Assembly (NCBI RefSeq): GCF_014640075.1 | Contig: NZ_BMGG01000003.1 | Coordinates: forward strand, 601,308-665,307 | Direction: 5' to 3' | From: Chelatococcus reniformis | GTDB taxonomy: Bacteria > Pseudomonadota > Alphaproteobacteria > Rhizobiales > Beijerinckiaceae | DNA length: 64,000 nucleotides | In this document: piece after piece, positions 25,784 to 36,900 of the stretch | Position numbering within the stretch: the stretch's first letter is position 1 | How the letters are laid out: the number at the start of each line of letters is the position of its first letter | Notes under the pieces: model-generated | What the model was told of the DNA's origin: nothing | The model's database searches: none | What the model saw: the letters and a program-made list of their open reading frames with translations, nothing else | Translations under genes and position numbers: made by a program

Positions 25784-28006
25784 ATGGCACGAGCCTCTCG
25801 CACTCTGGCTCAGCGCGCAAACGCCCCGACGTTGCTTTCCGGCATCACGGTAATAGTTTCGGGCGCTCTGCTCCTCGCCGGCTCAGGCGCGGGCGCTCGG
25901 GCGCAGGGAGAGACCGGCCCGGCGCCTGCTCCACCCGGCGCCATAGCGCTCGACGTCATCGAGGTCACTGCCCGGCGGAGCGAGGAGCCGCTAACCAATG
26001 TGCCGGTGAGCGTCGGTCTGGTCCTGCCGCGCGAGATCGCGATGGAAGCGCCGACCAACGCCGCAGTGGACATCTCGCGCAATGTCCCGAACTATAGCGT
26101 GACCGATGTGGGCAATCCGTTGTTCGCCTTCGGCGCGATCCGCGGCATCGGCACGCTGAGCTTCCCGCAAAACCCATTCGACTCGACCATCGGTTATGCA
26201 CTCGGCGGCTCGCCGATCTCCATGTACGCGGGCTCGCAGCAACTGCTCGATGTGGCCCGCGTGGAGGTGCTGCGCGGACCCCAGAACGTGCTGTTTGGCC
26301 GCTCGAGCGAGGGCGGCACGGTCAACATCGTCCCCGCCGAGGCGGACGGGGTTCGCGACATCCGGGTGCGCGGCGAGGTCGGCAGCAACGGCAACTACCT
26401 GACGGACCTGATCGTCGGCGGGACCATCGTGCCCGGCGTCGTGAACGGCCGGGCGGCGGTCCGGTTCGTCGGCAACCACGGCGACGTCACAAATCTGATC
26501 GGCGGCCAGGCGTTGCCGAGCAACGAGATCGGCGCGGCGCGCGGCGCCCTCCGCTTTTTCCTGGGCGAGCGCACGACCGTCACCGTCTCGGGCTTCTACG
26601 AGAGAAACCGCAGCGACACCTTCAACTACATCCTGCGCGACGGCCCCGGCTATCCGGCCACGGCGCTCGATGCCCCCCTGGGCTTCAAGCGGAACCTTGC
26701 GCTGGGCAACATCGAGGTCAAGCACGAGTTCGACAGCTTCGACCTCACGGGCACGTTCGGCGTCCAGAACATCCAGGCGAAGATGCGGTCCGACAACACC
26801 GATGGCCTCATCTACAGCCAGTTGATCGGTCTTCCGTTCGGGGCCTTCTCCAGCCCCACCTGCTCTGATTGCACACGCTACAGTTTCGACGAACGCGTCT
26901 ACTCGGGCGAGATCCGGGCGAGCTCGAAGCCGAACGCTCCGCTGCGCTGGATTGCCGGCCTCAGCATGTACAGCTCCCGCTTCGATCAAGGCGGGGTCAA
27001 CAGAAGTTCTTTCGGCCCCACGCAGAATGGTCTCTACGACGCCAAGCTCAAACTCGACAGCTATTCGGCCTTCGCCGAGGCCGGCATTCCGCTCGACGAG
27101 CGCTGGACGCTGACGCCGGGCGTGCGCCTGGGTTACGATACCATCTCGCGCGCCGGCTCCTATTTGTCCAACGGCGCCGCCGGCACCGTTCCCAGCTTCA
27201 ATGAGTTCGGCAAGGTGAGCGACCCGTTCGTCGCCGGCGGGGCGACGCTGAGCTACAAGCCGAATGAGGGCTCGTTGCTCTACGGGTCGGTGAAGCGGGG
27301 CTACTCGAGCGCCGGCTTCCCCTACTTCAACATCTATTCGGTCTTCGGCCAGCCGGCGCCCTCCTACCCGGCCTCCTACGCCTGGACCTACGAACTGGGC
27401 GGCCGCACCACCGTGCTGGACGACCGGGTGTCGCTCGACGGGGCGGTCTTCTACAACGACGTCTCCGATGGTCACGTGAATTCGTTCGACTTGCTCGCCA
27501 ATACCTTCGTTATCGCCGCGCTCGACTATCGCACCTACGGTTTCGAGCTGTCGACGCGGGCGAAGATCGCCGACGGCTGGAGCGCCTACGGCAAGCTCGG
27601 CTACGTCCACGCCACATTCGCCAACGTGCCGGTCGCGGACACGACCGGCGCCCGCAACGGCGCCCGGCTGCCGGGCGTCCCCACGTGGTCGGGCGTCGTC
27701 GGGCTGGAGAACCGGCTTGCACTGGAGCCGTACGGGCTGAAAGGCAACCTGGTCTCCAGCGCCGAGCTGCAGTTCGTCGGGGGGCCCCGGACCGCCGACA
27801 TCGCCAACACCTTCGATCTTCGTCCCTACCGGATCGTCAATGCGCGCTTCGGCTGGGAAGGCGAGAGCTTCAAGGTCTACGGATTCGCGCGCAATCTGTT
27901 CGACGCGTCCATCGAACTCGCCGGCACGGCCTTCTCGCCCCAGGTCCTGGCGGTCACGCCGGGGCTCGGCCGGGTCATCGGCATCGGGGCGGAGATGTCC
28001 TTCTGA
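25784..28006 (+). CDS. TonB-dependent outer membrane receptor (siderophore type, FyuA-like)
   Basis: 740 residues. A signal peptide ends near ARAQ. The TonB box is DVIEVTA just after it, then a plug domain with VEVLRGPQNVLFGRSSEGGTVNI, then a long beta-barrel with aromatic girdle residues ending in the typical C-terminal GAEMSF (final Phe). ATG at 25784 is preferred because AAGGA is seven bases upstream; an ATG six bases earlier is too close. By family knowledge it imports a ferric siderophore using TonB-ExbBD energy. It heads a locus with AraC, MFS and two ABC genes, the same set as the yersiniabactin uptake genes. Confidence 0.9.
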   Translation: MARASRTLAQRANAPTLLSGITVIVSGALLLAGSGAGARAQGETGPAPAPPGAIALDVIEVTARRSEEPLTNVPVSVGLVLPREIAMEAPTNAAVDISRNVPNYSVTDVGNPLFAFGAIRGIGTLSFPQNPFDSTIGYALGGSPISMYAGSQQLLDVARVEVLRGPQNVLFGRSSEGGTVNIVPAEADGVRDIRVRGEVGSNGNYLTDLIVGGTIVPGVVNGRAAVRFVGNHGDVTNLIGGQALPSNEIGAARGALRFFLGERTTVTVSGFYERNRSDTFNYILRDGPGYPATALDAPLGFKRNLALGNIEVKHEFDSFDLTGTFGVQNIQAKMRSDNTDGLIYSQLIGLPFGAFSSPTCSDCTRYSFDERVYSGEIRASSKPNAPLRWIAGLSMYSSRFDQGGVNRSSFGPTQNGLYDAKLKLDSYSAFAEAGIPLDERWTLTPGVRLGYDTISRAGSYLSNGAAGTVPSFNEFGKVSDPFVAGGATLSYKPNEGSLLYGSVKRGYSSAGFPYFNIYSVFGQPAPSYPASYAWTYELGGRTTVLDDRVSLDGAVFYNDVSDGHVNSFDLLANTFVIAALDYRTYGFELSTRAKIADGWSAYGKLGYVHATFANVPVADTTGARNGARLPGVPTWSGVVGLENRLALEPYGLKGNLVSSAELQFVGGPRTADIANTFDLRPYRIVNARFGWEGESFKVYGFARNLFDASIELAGTAFSPQVLAVTPGLGRVIGIGAEMSF

Positions 28007-28133
28007 ACCCCGATACCTCAGTTTAGAACAAGACTAACCTATTGTATTTGCAATAGAATTTTTCCGCCGCTAGACTTCCCTCGGGGGTTGCTGAGCGGCG
28101 GTCGACGAACCGCCCCCGGAAGGCGGTGAAACA

Positions 28134-29096
28134 GTGGTACATGCCGATATCGATCAGCGGTGGCGCGGCGGCGGCACGCACTCCTCGTCGATCCTCGGCG
28201 ACATTGCCAGCGCCTGGGGGTACGGCTGCGAGATGTCGCGTTCCGGCTGCGCCTTGGCGGAAGGCGCCATCGCGACCCATCAACTGCCCTGTGGGGTCAA
28301 TGTCTGCGCCAGCGAGTTGCTCACGCTGCAAGACAACGTGAGAGCGGGCTTCGTCAGCCGATCCCTGCTGATCTCCGTCAATCTCGACGGGTCGGCGATC
28401 AACTACGCGCTCAACGACGGCGCACCGACGCCCCTGGCGCCCGGCAACGCAGCAGTTGTGGCGACGCGCGACGAAGCACGCCTGACGTCCAGCTACAGGA
28501 TCGGTGACGCCTCGCGCCTGATCGTCGTGCAAGCGTGCGTCGACCACCTGCACGACACGGACTTGGCCGAGCACCTCGATCAGCGATTGCGGTCGCCGCG
28601 CCTCGCCCCCCTCGCCCTGGATGGCCGCACGAGGGCGCTCTTGCAGGGCCTGTTCTCGCCCACCCTCGGCGGCTTGGTGGGCCGGCTGCGTGCCGAAAGC
28701 TGCGCTCTCGCGCTGGTCGCCGCGGCGCTCGAGACGGAGCGCAGCCCTGACGAAGCGGTGGCCCCCGTGGTCCGCCCGCGCGACCGCGCGAGGATCATGC
28801 AGATCCGCGATCAGCTGTTGGCCAATCTCGATACGGACCATCGGCTGTGCGACCTGGCGCGGGAGGCGGGCATGAGTGCCAGCACATTCAAGCTCAAGTT
28901 CGCGGCCGTCGTTGGCCAGCCTGTCTTCCAGTTCCTTCGCGAACAGCGGCTCGACCGCGCGCGGGAGGGGCTGCGCTGTGACGGCTGGACGGTCTCGCAG
29001 GCCGCCTACTACGTCGGCTACCGGCATCCAACGAACTTCGCGACCGCCTTCCGACGGCGCTTCGGCGTGTCGCCCAAGGAAGCCCACCGGCACTGA
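28134..29096 (+). CDS. AraC-family regulator (YbtA/PchR-like)
   Basis: 320 residues with a GTG start. The N-terminal 220 residues form a sensory domain. The C-terminal AraC module has two helix-turn-helices, LCDLAREAGMSASTFKLKF and VSQAAYYVGYRHPTNFATAFRRRFG. AraC proteins beside siderophore receptors bind the ferric siderophore and activate the transport genes; that role is inferred here from position and from the PchR/YbtA-like architecture. Confidence 0.88.
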   Translation: MVHADIDQRWRGGGTHSSSILGDIASAWGYGCEMSRSGCALAEGAIATHQLPCGVNVCASELLTLQDNVRAGFVSRSLLISVNLDGSAINYALNDGAPTPLAPGNAAVVATRDEARLTSSYRIGDASRLIVVQACVDHLHDTDLAEHLDQRLRSPRLAPLALDGRTRALLQGLFSPTLGGLVGRLRAESCALALVAAALETERSPDEAVAPVVRPRDRARIMQIRDQLLANLDTDHRLCDLAREAGMSASTFKLKFAAVVGQPVFQFLREQRLDRAREGLRCDGWTVSQAAYYVGYRHPTNFATAFRRRFGVSPKEAHRH

Positions 29097-29234
29097 CCGG
29101 TCTGCCCGCATAGGTCTTTCGGCCGGTCCCAAACGACACCGGGGTCGCGCAGCGGGCGGCGTTCCGTCTAGAGCTTCGCCAGCGGGCGCGTAGCCACAGC
29201 CTCGGCGGCCCGCCCCAATCGAAGTTCGGAGACA

Positions 29235-30437
29235 ATGCGTTTCGTCGTGGTCGCGGCCCTCTCGTGCCAGCAATATCTCGCCATCGCCCTGATCTATGCC
29301 GCCGTGCCCGTGATCATGCGGCAGGGCGGCGCGCCGCTGGAGCTGATCGGCCTGTTCGGCACGGTGTTCTTCGCCTTCTCGGTCAACTTCCTCTGGGCTC
29401 CCCTGGTCGATCGCTACAGTCTGGGCCCATTGGGACTGCGGCGGTCGTGGATATTCGCCATGCAGCTCGGCAGCGCTGCGCTGGTGGCGCTCATGGCCAG
29501 CCGAGATCCCGACCATGATTATCTTGCGATTCTCGCGCTCAGCCTCGGGCTCGCCACGCTGGCGGCGACGCAGCGTATCGCCACGCTCGGCTATCTGGCG
29601 GAGGCGCTGGACGCGACGGAGCGACCGCTGGGGACGGCCCTGTTCGGCTGGGGCGGCGCACTCGGCAACGTCATCGGCGGTGCTCTTTGCCTGCATCTCA
29701 TCACCATCGTGGGCTGGCAGCCGGCCCTGCTCGGCTTCGCCGGCCTCCTCGCCGTCTTTGCCGCCGCGATCCCGCTGGTGCCGGAGCCGATGGGGCATGC
29801 GGGACGGACGGCCCCGCCGACGCCGCTGCTCGGCATCATCGCCAGCGCGCGGCTATGGCGCGCTGTCGCCGTCGTCTCGCCGGCCGTCTTCGGGATCGCC
29901 GTGGCCTTTGCGATGGCGCAGCCACGGCTGGTCGATCTCCAGTTCGGTGCCATCGACATCGGCTACATCGGCGGCACCGCCAACATCGCCACCTTCACGA
30001 TCGTCGGCCCGCTCACCGCCTATGCCGTCGCCAAGGTGGCGCCTGGCCGGGCGGTCTTCGGCGCCTGCGGGCTGCTCGCCGTGGGCTTTGCGCTGCTGGT
30101 CCTGACCGAGCAAGGGCCGACGGCGAGCCTGCACGCGGTGCTGAGCATCGCCGCCATCTTCTCGGCCCTGGCCATCCAGCACGTCGCATTCACCTCGTGG
30201 TTCCTCTCGCTCGCCAAGCCCGGCGAAGCAGCCACCGACGTGACCTTCCTCACCTCGATGATGTCGGCCGTCGCCCTGTTGGGCTTCGCCGCCAGCGGCG
30301 TCGTGGCGCAACGGCTTGGCTACGGTTCCACCCTGCTCGTCGCGGCCCTGGGCTATTTCCTCAGCGGCCTCCTCGCCCTCGCCTTCGCGCTCCACCGCCA
30401 ACTCGGCGCAGATCAACCGGCGGCGGGCACGCCGTGA
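29235..30437 (+). CDS. MFS transporter, siderophore uptake type (RhtX/FptX/YbtX-like)
   Basis: 400 residues with about twelve membrane helices. The start MRFVVVAALSCQQYLAIALIYAAVPVIMRQGGAPLELIGLFG resembles RhtX/FptX/YbtX inner-membrane carriers. ATG at 29235 has CGGAG five bases upstream. Its stop codon overlaps the GTG start of the next gene (GTGA). It may move the ferric siderophore across the inner membrane or help export it. Confidence 0.82.
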   Translation: MRFVVVAALSCQQYLAIALIYAAVPVIMRQGGAPLELIGLFGTVFFAFSVNFLWAPLVDRYSLGPLGLRRSWIFAMQLGSAALVALMASRDPDHDYLAILALSLGLATLAATQRIATLGYLAEALDATERPLGTALFGWGGALGNVIGGALCLHLITIVGWQPALLGFAGLLAVFAAAIPLVPEPMGHAGRTAPPTPLLGIIASARLWRAVAVVSPAVFGIAVAFAMAQPRLVDLQFGAIDIGYIGGTANIATFTIVGPLTAYAVAKVAPGRAVFGACGLLAVGFALLVLTEQGPTASLHAVLSIAAIFSALAIQHVAFTSWFLSLAKPGEAATDVTFLTSMMSAVALLGFAASGVVAQRLGYGSTLLVAALGYFLSGLLALAFALHRQLGADQPAAGTP

Positions 30438-32203
30438 GCCTGCTCGCCGATGCGTTCCGGCCGTCGCGCGGATCGAGCCTGCTGAGGCCCGTGCGAGCGC
30501 CGCTCTGTCTCGCCATCCTCGTCCAGGTGCTGTCATCGGCGCTGATCCTTTCGCCGCTCGTGGGTGTGACCGAGTTGGCGCGCACCCTGCTCGCCGACGA
30601 GGCCGGCCGCAGCCGACATGCCTGGTCCATCGTCGCCTGGTCGGTCGGCGGGCTGGCCGCGGGCCTTGCGCTGCGCGGCCTCGTCCAGCTCACCACCCAC
30701 CTTGCCGACAACGCTCTTTCGCTGCACCTGCGCCGCCGGCTGGCCGAACGCCTGTCGCGGGCGCCCATCGGCTGGTTCACGGCCAACAGCAGCGGCCGCG
30801 TCCGTCAAGCCATGCAGGACGACGTGGCGGCGATCCATCACCTGGTGGCGCACAGCTACGTCGATCTGACCGACGCCATGGCGACGACATCGTTCGTCTA
30901 CGCCTACCTCGCGTGGGTGGATTGGCGCATGGCGCTGGTGGCTCTGGTGCCGGTGCTGGTGTTTGCAGTTCTCTACGCCCGTGTCATGGCGGCGTGCGGC
31001 GAGGAGCAGATGGCCCGCTACGGCCGGGAGCTGGAGCGGGTCAGCCACGCCGTCGTCGAGTTCGCGCAAGGTATTCCGGTCGTCAAATCCTACGGCCGGC
31101 AAGGCGAGGCCCACGCCGCCTACCGCCGGGCGGTGGACGACTTCCGGAGCTTCTTCCGCGCTTGGGCCCGCCCCCTCATCGAACCGGAAACGCTGGCGTC
31201 GATCGCCATCGCCCCGGTCACGCTGCTGCTCCTCGTGCTCGGCTGCGGCGTCGCCCTCACCGGCCTCGGATGGGTCGAGCCATGGCAGGTGTTGCCCTTC
31301 GCGGTGATCGGTCTCGGCATCTCTGTCCCGATCGTCACGCTGAGCAGCGGGGCGCAGGCGCTGCAGACGGCGCGTGCGGCCGCCGCGCGCCTCGACGCCC
31401 TGCTCGCCCTCCCCGTCCAGCCCGCGCCCGCCGGCCGACAGCGCCCCGCGGGACGTGAACTGGTCCTTGAACACGTCTGCTTTTCCTTCGGTGAACGGGA
31501 GATCCTCAAGGATGTGTCGCTGAGGCTGTCTCCGGGCACCGTAACGGCGCTCGTTGGGCCCTCCGGTTCCGGCAAATCGACGCTGGCCAAACTGCTGCTC
31601 GGCCTCGATCGGCCGTCCGGCGGCCGGATCACCCTCGGCGGCGTCGACCTCCAGGACATCGAGACGGATTATTTTCACGGGCAGATCGGCTTCGTGCCGC
31701 AGGAGGTGCGTCTGCTGCGCACCAGCATCCGCGACAACATCGCGTTGGGGCGGCCCGATGCGAGCGACGCGGAGGTGGAGGCCGCCGCCGTCGCCGCTGA
31801 CATCCATCGCCGCATCCTGAAGCTTCCGCGCGGCTACCAGTCGGTCTACGGGGAGGATGCGGGCCTGTCCGGTGGCGAAGCGCAGCGTCTGAGCATCGCG
31901 CGCGCCCTGCTGCTCGATCCGCCGATCCTGGTGCTGGACGAAGCCACCGCGCAAGCCGACGCCGAGGCCGAGGCCGCGATCCAAGACGGCGTGCGTGCAC
32001 TGATCGCCGACAGCCCGCATCGGACCGTGCTGATCATTACGCACCGCCTCGGCGCCATAAAGGGCGCCGATACGATCGTCGTGCTCGCGGACGGCGCGAT
32101 CGTCGAGGCGGGCGCCCATGAGGCGCTGACGCGACGCGACGGTGCCTACGCGCGCATGTGGCGCGCGCTCGATACATCCACCGGTTCGACGGCCGCGGCA
32201 TGA
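30434..32203 (+). CDS. ABC transporter, fused membrane and ATPase domains (YbtP/IrtA-like)
   Basis: 589 residues starting at a GTG that overlaps the MFS stop codon. A six-helix ABC membrane domain (about 1-320) precedes the ATPase with Walker A GPSGSGKST, Q-loop FVPQEV, signature LSGGEAQR, Walker B ILVLDEAT and H-loop ITHRL. Paired with the next protein of equal length it forms a heterodimer. Such exporter-fold pairs (YbtPQ, IrtAB) import iron-siderophores, so import is inferred. A longer upstream frame overlaps the MFS gene and is not real. Confidence 0.88.
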   Translation: MSLLADAFRPSRGSSLLRPVRAPLCLAILVQVLSSALILSPLVGVTELARTLLADEAGRSRHAWSIVAWSVGGLAAGLALRGLVQLTTHLADNALSLHLRRRLAERLSRAPIGWFTANSSGRVRQAMQDDVAAIHHLVAHSYVDLTDAMATTSFVYAYLAWVDWRMALVALVPVLVFAVLYARVMAACGEEQMARYGRELERVSHAVVEFAQGIPVVKSYGRQGEAHAAYRRAVDDFRSFFRAWARPLIEPETLASIAIAPVTLLLLVLGCGVALTGLGWVEPWQVLPFAVIGLGISVPIVTLSSGAQALQTARAAAARLDALLALPVQPAPAGRQRPAGRELVLEHVCFSFGEREILKDVSLRLSPGTVTALVGPSGSGKSTLAKLLLGLDRPSGGRITLGGVDLQDIETDYFHGQIGFVPQEVRLLRTSIRDNIALGRPDASDAEVEAAAVAADIHRRILKLPRGYQSVYGEDAGLSGGEAQRLSIARALLLDPPILVLDEATAQADAEAEAAIQDGVRALIADSPHRTVLIITHRLGAIKGADTIVVLADGAIVEAGAHEALTRRDGAYARMWRALDTSTGSTAAA

Positions 32204-33969
32204 TCCTGTCTCGCCTGTCCAGGCTGCTGTCCGCCAACGATGGCGCGCGACTAACTGGCTACGTGCGCTGGAGCCTTGCCTATTGCATCGCGCAGGGTGT
32301 CACCTTGGCACTTGCCGCCCCCATTGTCGGCGCGCTGCTCGAAGGCGAGACCGCGCGGGCGGCGGCCTGGCTGGTGCCGCTGTTGATCGGGACAACCGTG
32401 ACGTGGCAGCTTCAATACACGTCCGTCCGGGGCGGCTTCGAGATCGCGCTGGCCCTGCTCGACACGCTTCGCCACCGCATCGGCGAGCACGTGGTCGCGC
32501 TACCGCTGGGCTGGTTCACGCCCGCCAACGTCGGTCGCCTGAGCGTGACATTGGGGCAGGGTGTGATGGACATCCTCGGGCTGCCGGCCCATCAGCTCAC
32601 GCCCCTGATGCGTGCGGTCGTCACGCCCGCCGTGTTGATCGTGACGCTCGCCCTCTACGACGGGCACATGGCGCTTGCGGCCGCGATCGTCACGCCTGCG
32701 CTCGCTGCGACTTATTGGTGGGCCGGACGGTTGGGGCGCTCCGTCGACAGTTCCGCCCACGCAGCGACCGCGGAAGCCGGCGAACGCATGGTCGAGTTCG
32801 CGCAAAGCCAGCTCATCCTGCGGGCGTTCGGCTGCGGCGACCATGGGCACGCCGCCTTCGACCGGGCGCTCGTCACGCAGAACCGCGCAAAGCGCCGCCA
32901 GCTCTGGGTCGTCTTGCCGCCCCTGCTCGCAAATTCATGGGTCGCTCAGCTCAGCTTCCTGAGCCTGATGGCGTGCGCCACGGCCCTGGCGCTGGAGGAC
33001 AGCGAACCCCATCGCATCGCGATGCTCGTCGCGATGCTCGTGCTGGTCAACCGGATCGTCGAACCGCTGACCGAAGTCGCCATTTACAGCGCCGGCATCC
33101 GGATGGCGTCGGCTCACATCGATGCGGTCGAGACAATCCTCGCGGCTCGTGCGCTGCCGGTGCCGACTGTGCCGGCGCCGCCGCCCACACGATGCGATAT
33201 CGCCTTCCACAAGGTCAGCTTTGCCTACAGCCCGGACCTGCCCGTTCTCGACGGGCTCGATCTCACGCTACCTGCTTGCACGACGACAGGCCTCGTCGGC
33301 GCGTCGGGGGCTGGCAAAAGCACGATCCTGCGGCTGATCGCGCGCTTCTGGGACCCTGACGAGGGCTCGATCCAGATCGGCGGCGTCGAGCTGCATCGCC
33401 TGGACCGCGCCGACTTGATGAGCCTGATCGCGCCCGTGTTCCAGGAGACCTATCTGTTCTCCGGCACGCTGCGCGACAACGTGCTGCTCGGGCGCCCCGA
33501 TGCCAGCGAGGCGGAGCTGCGGGAGGCCGCCGGGCTGTCCCGGCTGGACGACGTGGTCGTGCGCCTGCCAGCCGGCTGGGACAGCCCGGTCGGCGAAGGC
33601 GGGACACTGTTGTCGGGTGGGGAGCGCCAGCGGGTGGCTGTCGCGCGCGCACTGCTGAAGGGCGCGCCCATCCTGCTCTTCGACGAGGCGACTGGTGCGC
33701 TGGACCCCGAAAGCCAGGCGGCCGTCGCCGATGGACTGCGCCGCCTGCACGGCCGCGCGACGATGCTGGTGATCAGCCATCAGCTTGAGACGTTGTCGCA
33801 CGTGGACCGTATCGCGGTGCTCGATCGAGGCCGTGTCGTCGAAGAGGGCACCCACGACGAGCTTGTCGCTCTGGGGGGACGGTACGTCGAGTTCCGCAAT
33901 GCCCGCGCCGCCGCCGAAGGATGGTCGCTGCCCACCCGCAGGGAGCCGGCCCGGAACCGCCCGGGCTGA
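32200..33969 (+). CDS. ABC transporter, fused membrane and ATPase domains (YbtQ/IrtB-like)
   Basis: 589 residues; the start overlaps the previous stop codon (ATGA). The membrane domain (about 1-320) is followed by an ATPase with Walker A GASGAGKST, Q-loop FQETYLFSG, signature LSGGERQRVAVARALL, Walker B ILLFDEATGALD and H-loop ISHQLE. Both nucleotide sites of the pair look competent. It is the last gene of the siderophore uptake locus and converges with the indolepyruvate oxidoreductase gene, 23 bp away. Confidence 0.88.
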   Translation: MILSRLSRLLSANDGARLTGYVRWSLAYCIAQGVTLALAAPIVGALLEGETARAAAWLVPLLIGTTVTWQLQYTSVRGGFEIALALLDTLRHRIGEHVVALPLGWFTPANVGRLSVTLGQGVMDILGLPAHQLTPLMRAVVTPAVLIVTLALYDGHMALAAAIVTPALAATYWWAGRLGRSVDSSAHAATAEAGERMVEFAQSQLILRAFGCGDHGHAAFDRALVTQNRAKRRQLWVVLPPLLANSWVAQLSFLSLMACATALALEDSEPHRIAMLVAMLVLVNRIVEPLTEVAIYSAGIRMASAHIDAVETILAARALPVPTVPAPPPTRCDIAFHKVSFAYSPDLPVLDGLDLTLPACTTTGLVGASGAGKSTILRLIARFWDPDEGSIQIGGVELHRLDRADLMSLIAPVFQETYLFSGTLRDNVLLGRPDASEAELREAAGLSRLDDVVVRLPAGWDSPVGEGGTLLSGGERQRVAVARALLKGAPILLFDEATGALDPESQAAVADGLRRLHGRATMLVISHQLETLSHVDRIAVLDRGRVVEEGTHDELVALGGRYVEFRNARAAAEGWSLPTRREPARNRPG

Positions 33970-33992
33970 CGCCGCCGCCGGGGCGGCGCCCC

Positions 33993-36900
33993 TTACTCGG
34001 CCGCCTGGGCCACCTCGGGCGCCGGATTGCGGAACACCGCGAGCAGCGCCGCCTCGTTCTCCTTGGCGGTCTTCAGGTTGCGCTCCTTCACGTGGCCAAA
34101 GCCGCGGATCTGTTCGGGAATCCTGGCCAGATCGACAGCCGCCTTCTGGTTGGCCGGCGTCAGTCCGGCGAGGATCTCGCGGATCAGGGCCTCGTAGTCG
34201 GTGACGAGCTTGCGCTCGGTGCGCCGCTCGTGGCTGTAGCCGAAGATGTCGAGCGGCCCGCCGCGCAGACCCTTCAGCCGCGCCAGCAGCCTGAAGGCAT
34301 GGAACACCCACGGCCCGAAGGAGCGTTTCTTCAGCTCGCCTGTGTGCGGATCACGCGGCGAGAACAGCGGGGGCGCCAGGTAGACCTTGAGCGTGTAGTC
34401 CCCGTCGAACTGCCGCCCGAGCTTCTCCTTGAACGCCGGATCGGTGTAGAGCCGCGCCACCTCGTATTCGTCCTTGTAGGCCATCAGCTTGAACAGGTTG
34501 TGGGCGACGGCCTCGGTGAGATCACGGCGGCTGCCGCGGGCCGCCTCGACCCGCTCGACCTCCGCGACAAGGGCCCGGTAGCGCTCCGCGTAGGCGCCAT
34601 CCTGATAGGCGGTCAGGAACTCGGTCCGCCGGGCGACGACCTCGGCAATGGTCGGCGCCTGGAGCAACGGCGGCGCGAGCAGCGGCCGCACGATGGTCTC
34701 GACCTCGGCCGGGGCATGAGCCGCCAGCCGGCCCCAGGCGAAGGCCCGCTTGTTCATGTCGACCGCGGCGCCGTTGAGCTCGATCGCCCGCTCGATGGCG
34801 TCCAGCGACAGAGGCACCAGCCCGCGTTGGAAGGCATAGCCCAGCATGAACAGGTTGGTGGCGATGGAATCGCCCATGAGCGCGGTCGCGAGTTCCGTGC
34901 CGTCGAGGAAGTCGACGCCCTTCTCGCCCACCGCCTGGCGCAGCGACCGCTTCATCGCGGCGGCCTCGAAATCCACATCCGGATTGATGACGAAGCCGGC
35001 TGTGGGCTGCAGGTAGTCGTTGATCACGGCGCGAGTGACGCCGCCCTCCACTTTCGATAGCGCGGCGGCACTCGCGGCGACCACCATGTCGCAACCGAGC
35101 AGCAGGTCGGCACCGCCCGGCGCGATGCGCACGGCCGCCAGGTCCTCGGGCTCGGCGGCCAGCCGCACGTGGCTCATGACGGCGCCGTTCTTTTGCGACA
35201 GGCCGGTGAAGTCGAGCACGGTGCAGCCCTTGCCCTCCAGGTGAGCGGCCATGCCGAGCAGGGCCCCGACGGTGATGACGCCGGTGCCGCCGATGCCGGT
35301 CACCAAGACGCCGTACGGCTCGATCAGCGGCTTGGACTTCGGCAGCGGCAGCTCGGCGAAGGGGTCGCGCTCCGCCGCCACGGCCGCGTGGCCCTGGGCG
35401 GAGGGCTTGGTGAGCTTGCGCAGGGAGCCGCCGTGAACGGTGACGAAGCTCGGGCAGAAGCCGTTGACGCAGGAATAGTCCTTGTTGCAGTTCGACTGGT
35501 CGATCTGCCGCTTGCGGCCGAACTCGGTCTCCAGAGGCTTGACCGAGACGCAGTTCGACTTGACCGAGCAGTCGCCGCAGCCCTCGCAGACCAGATCGTT
35601 GATGAAGACGCGCTTGGCCGGATCGGGATAGAGGCCGCGCTTGCGGCGCCGGCGCTTCTCGGCCGCGCAGGTCTGATCGTAGATCAGCACGGTGACGCCG
35701 TCGGTCTCGCGCAGCTCGCGCTGCACGTGGTCGAGATCGTCGCGGTGGAAGATGTCGGTACGCGGGGGGAAGTAACCGGCCGGCGGGTATTTCTCCGGCT
35801 CGTCGGACAGCACGACGAGGCGCTTGATGCCTTCCGCCGCCACCTGGGCCGCGATCTGGCCGACGGTGAAGGCCCCTTCTGCCGGCTGGCCGCCGGTCAT
35901 GGCGACCGCGTCGTTGTAGAGGATCTTGTAGGTGATGTTGACGTTCGCCGCGACGGCGGCGCGGATCGCCAGGATACCCGAGTGGGTATAGGTGCCGTCG
36001 CCCAGGTTCTGGAAGATGTGCGGCTCGTCGGTGAACGGGGCCTGGCCGATCCAGTTCGTGCCCTCGGCGCCCATGTGGGTGATCATCGAGGTGCGGCGGG
36101 CCGGGATATACATGGCCATGGCATGGCAGCCGATGCCCGCCAGAGCCCGCGATCCGTCCGGCACCTTGGTCGAGGTGTTGTGCGGGCAGCCCGAGCAGAA
36201 GAAGGGCGAGCGGACCGTCTTGGTGGCCGGCGTGGCGCCGATCTGCTCGAAGGAGGCGAGGCGCGCCAGGCGCTGCTCGAGGGCCGGGTCCTGGTGGCCG
36301 AGCCGCTTCAGCCGCGAGACGATGGCGCCGGCCACCAGCGTCGGCGACAGCTCGCCTTCGCTCGGCAGCAGCACGGCACCGGCCTCGTCGCGCTTGCCGA
36401 CGATGGTCGGGCGCCGGTCGGCATCCATGTTGTAGAGGTATTTGACGAGCTGATCTTCGACGAAGCCGCGCTTCTCCTCGACGACGATCACGTCGGTGAG
36501 CCCTTCGGCGAAACGCAGCGCGCCCTCGCGCTCGAGCGGCCAGGTGAGGCCCACCTTGTAGATCCGGATGCCCAGCGCGCTCGCCTGGGCATCGGAGATG
36601 CCGAGGTCGGCGAGCGCCTGACGGGCATCGAGGTGCGCCTTGCCGGTGGTGAGGATGCCGAGGCGGGGCGGCGTGCCCGGCGCGCTGTCGAGCACGATGC
36701 GATCGATGGCGTTGGCGCGGACGAAAGCGGCCACGGCCGCCATGCGCGCGCGGTGGAGGCGCGCCTCCATCACCAACGGCGTGTCGCCGACACGGATGTT
36801 CAACCCGTCCGGGGGCATCTCGAAATCGTCCGGCCGCACGATCTGGATACGGGTAGGATCGACACGGACCGAGGCGGAGCTCTCGACCGCCTCCGAAATC

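Noticed and set aside
29687..30433. Long N-terminal extension of the first ABC transporter
   Set aside because: It overlaps the MFS gene in another frame and reads as arginine-rich noise; the GTG at 30434 with a GTGA overlap is the natural start.
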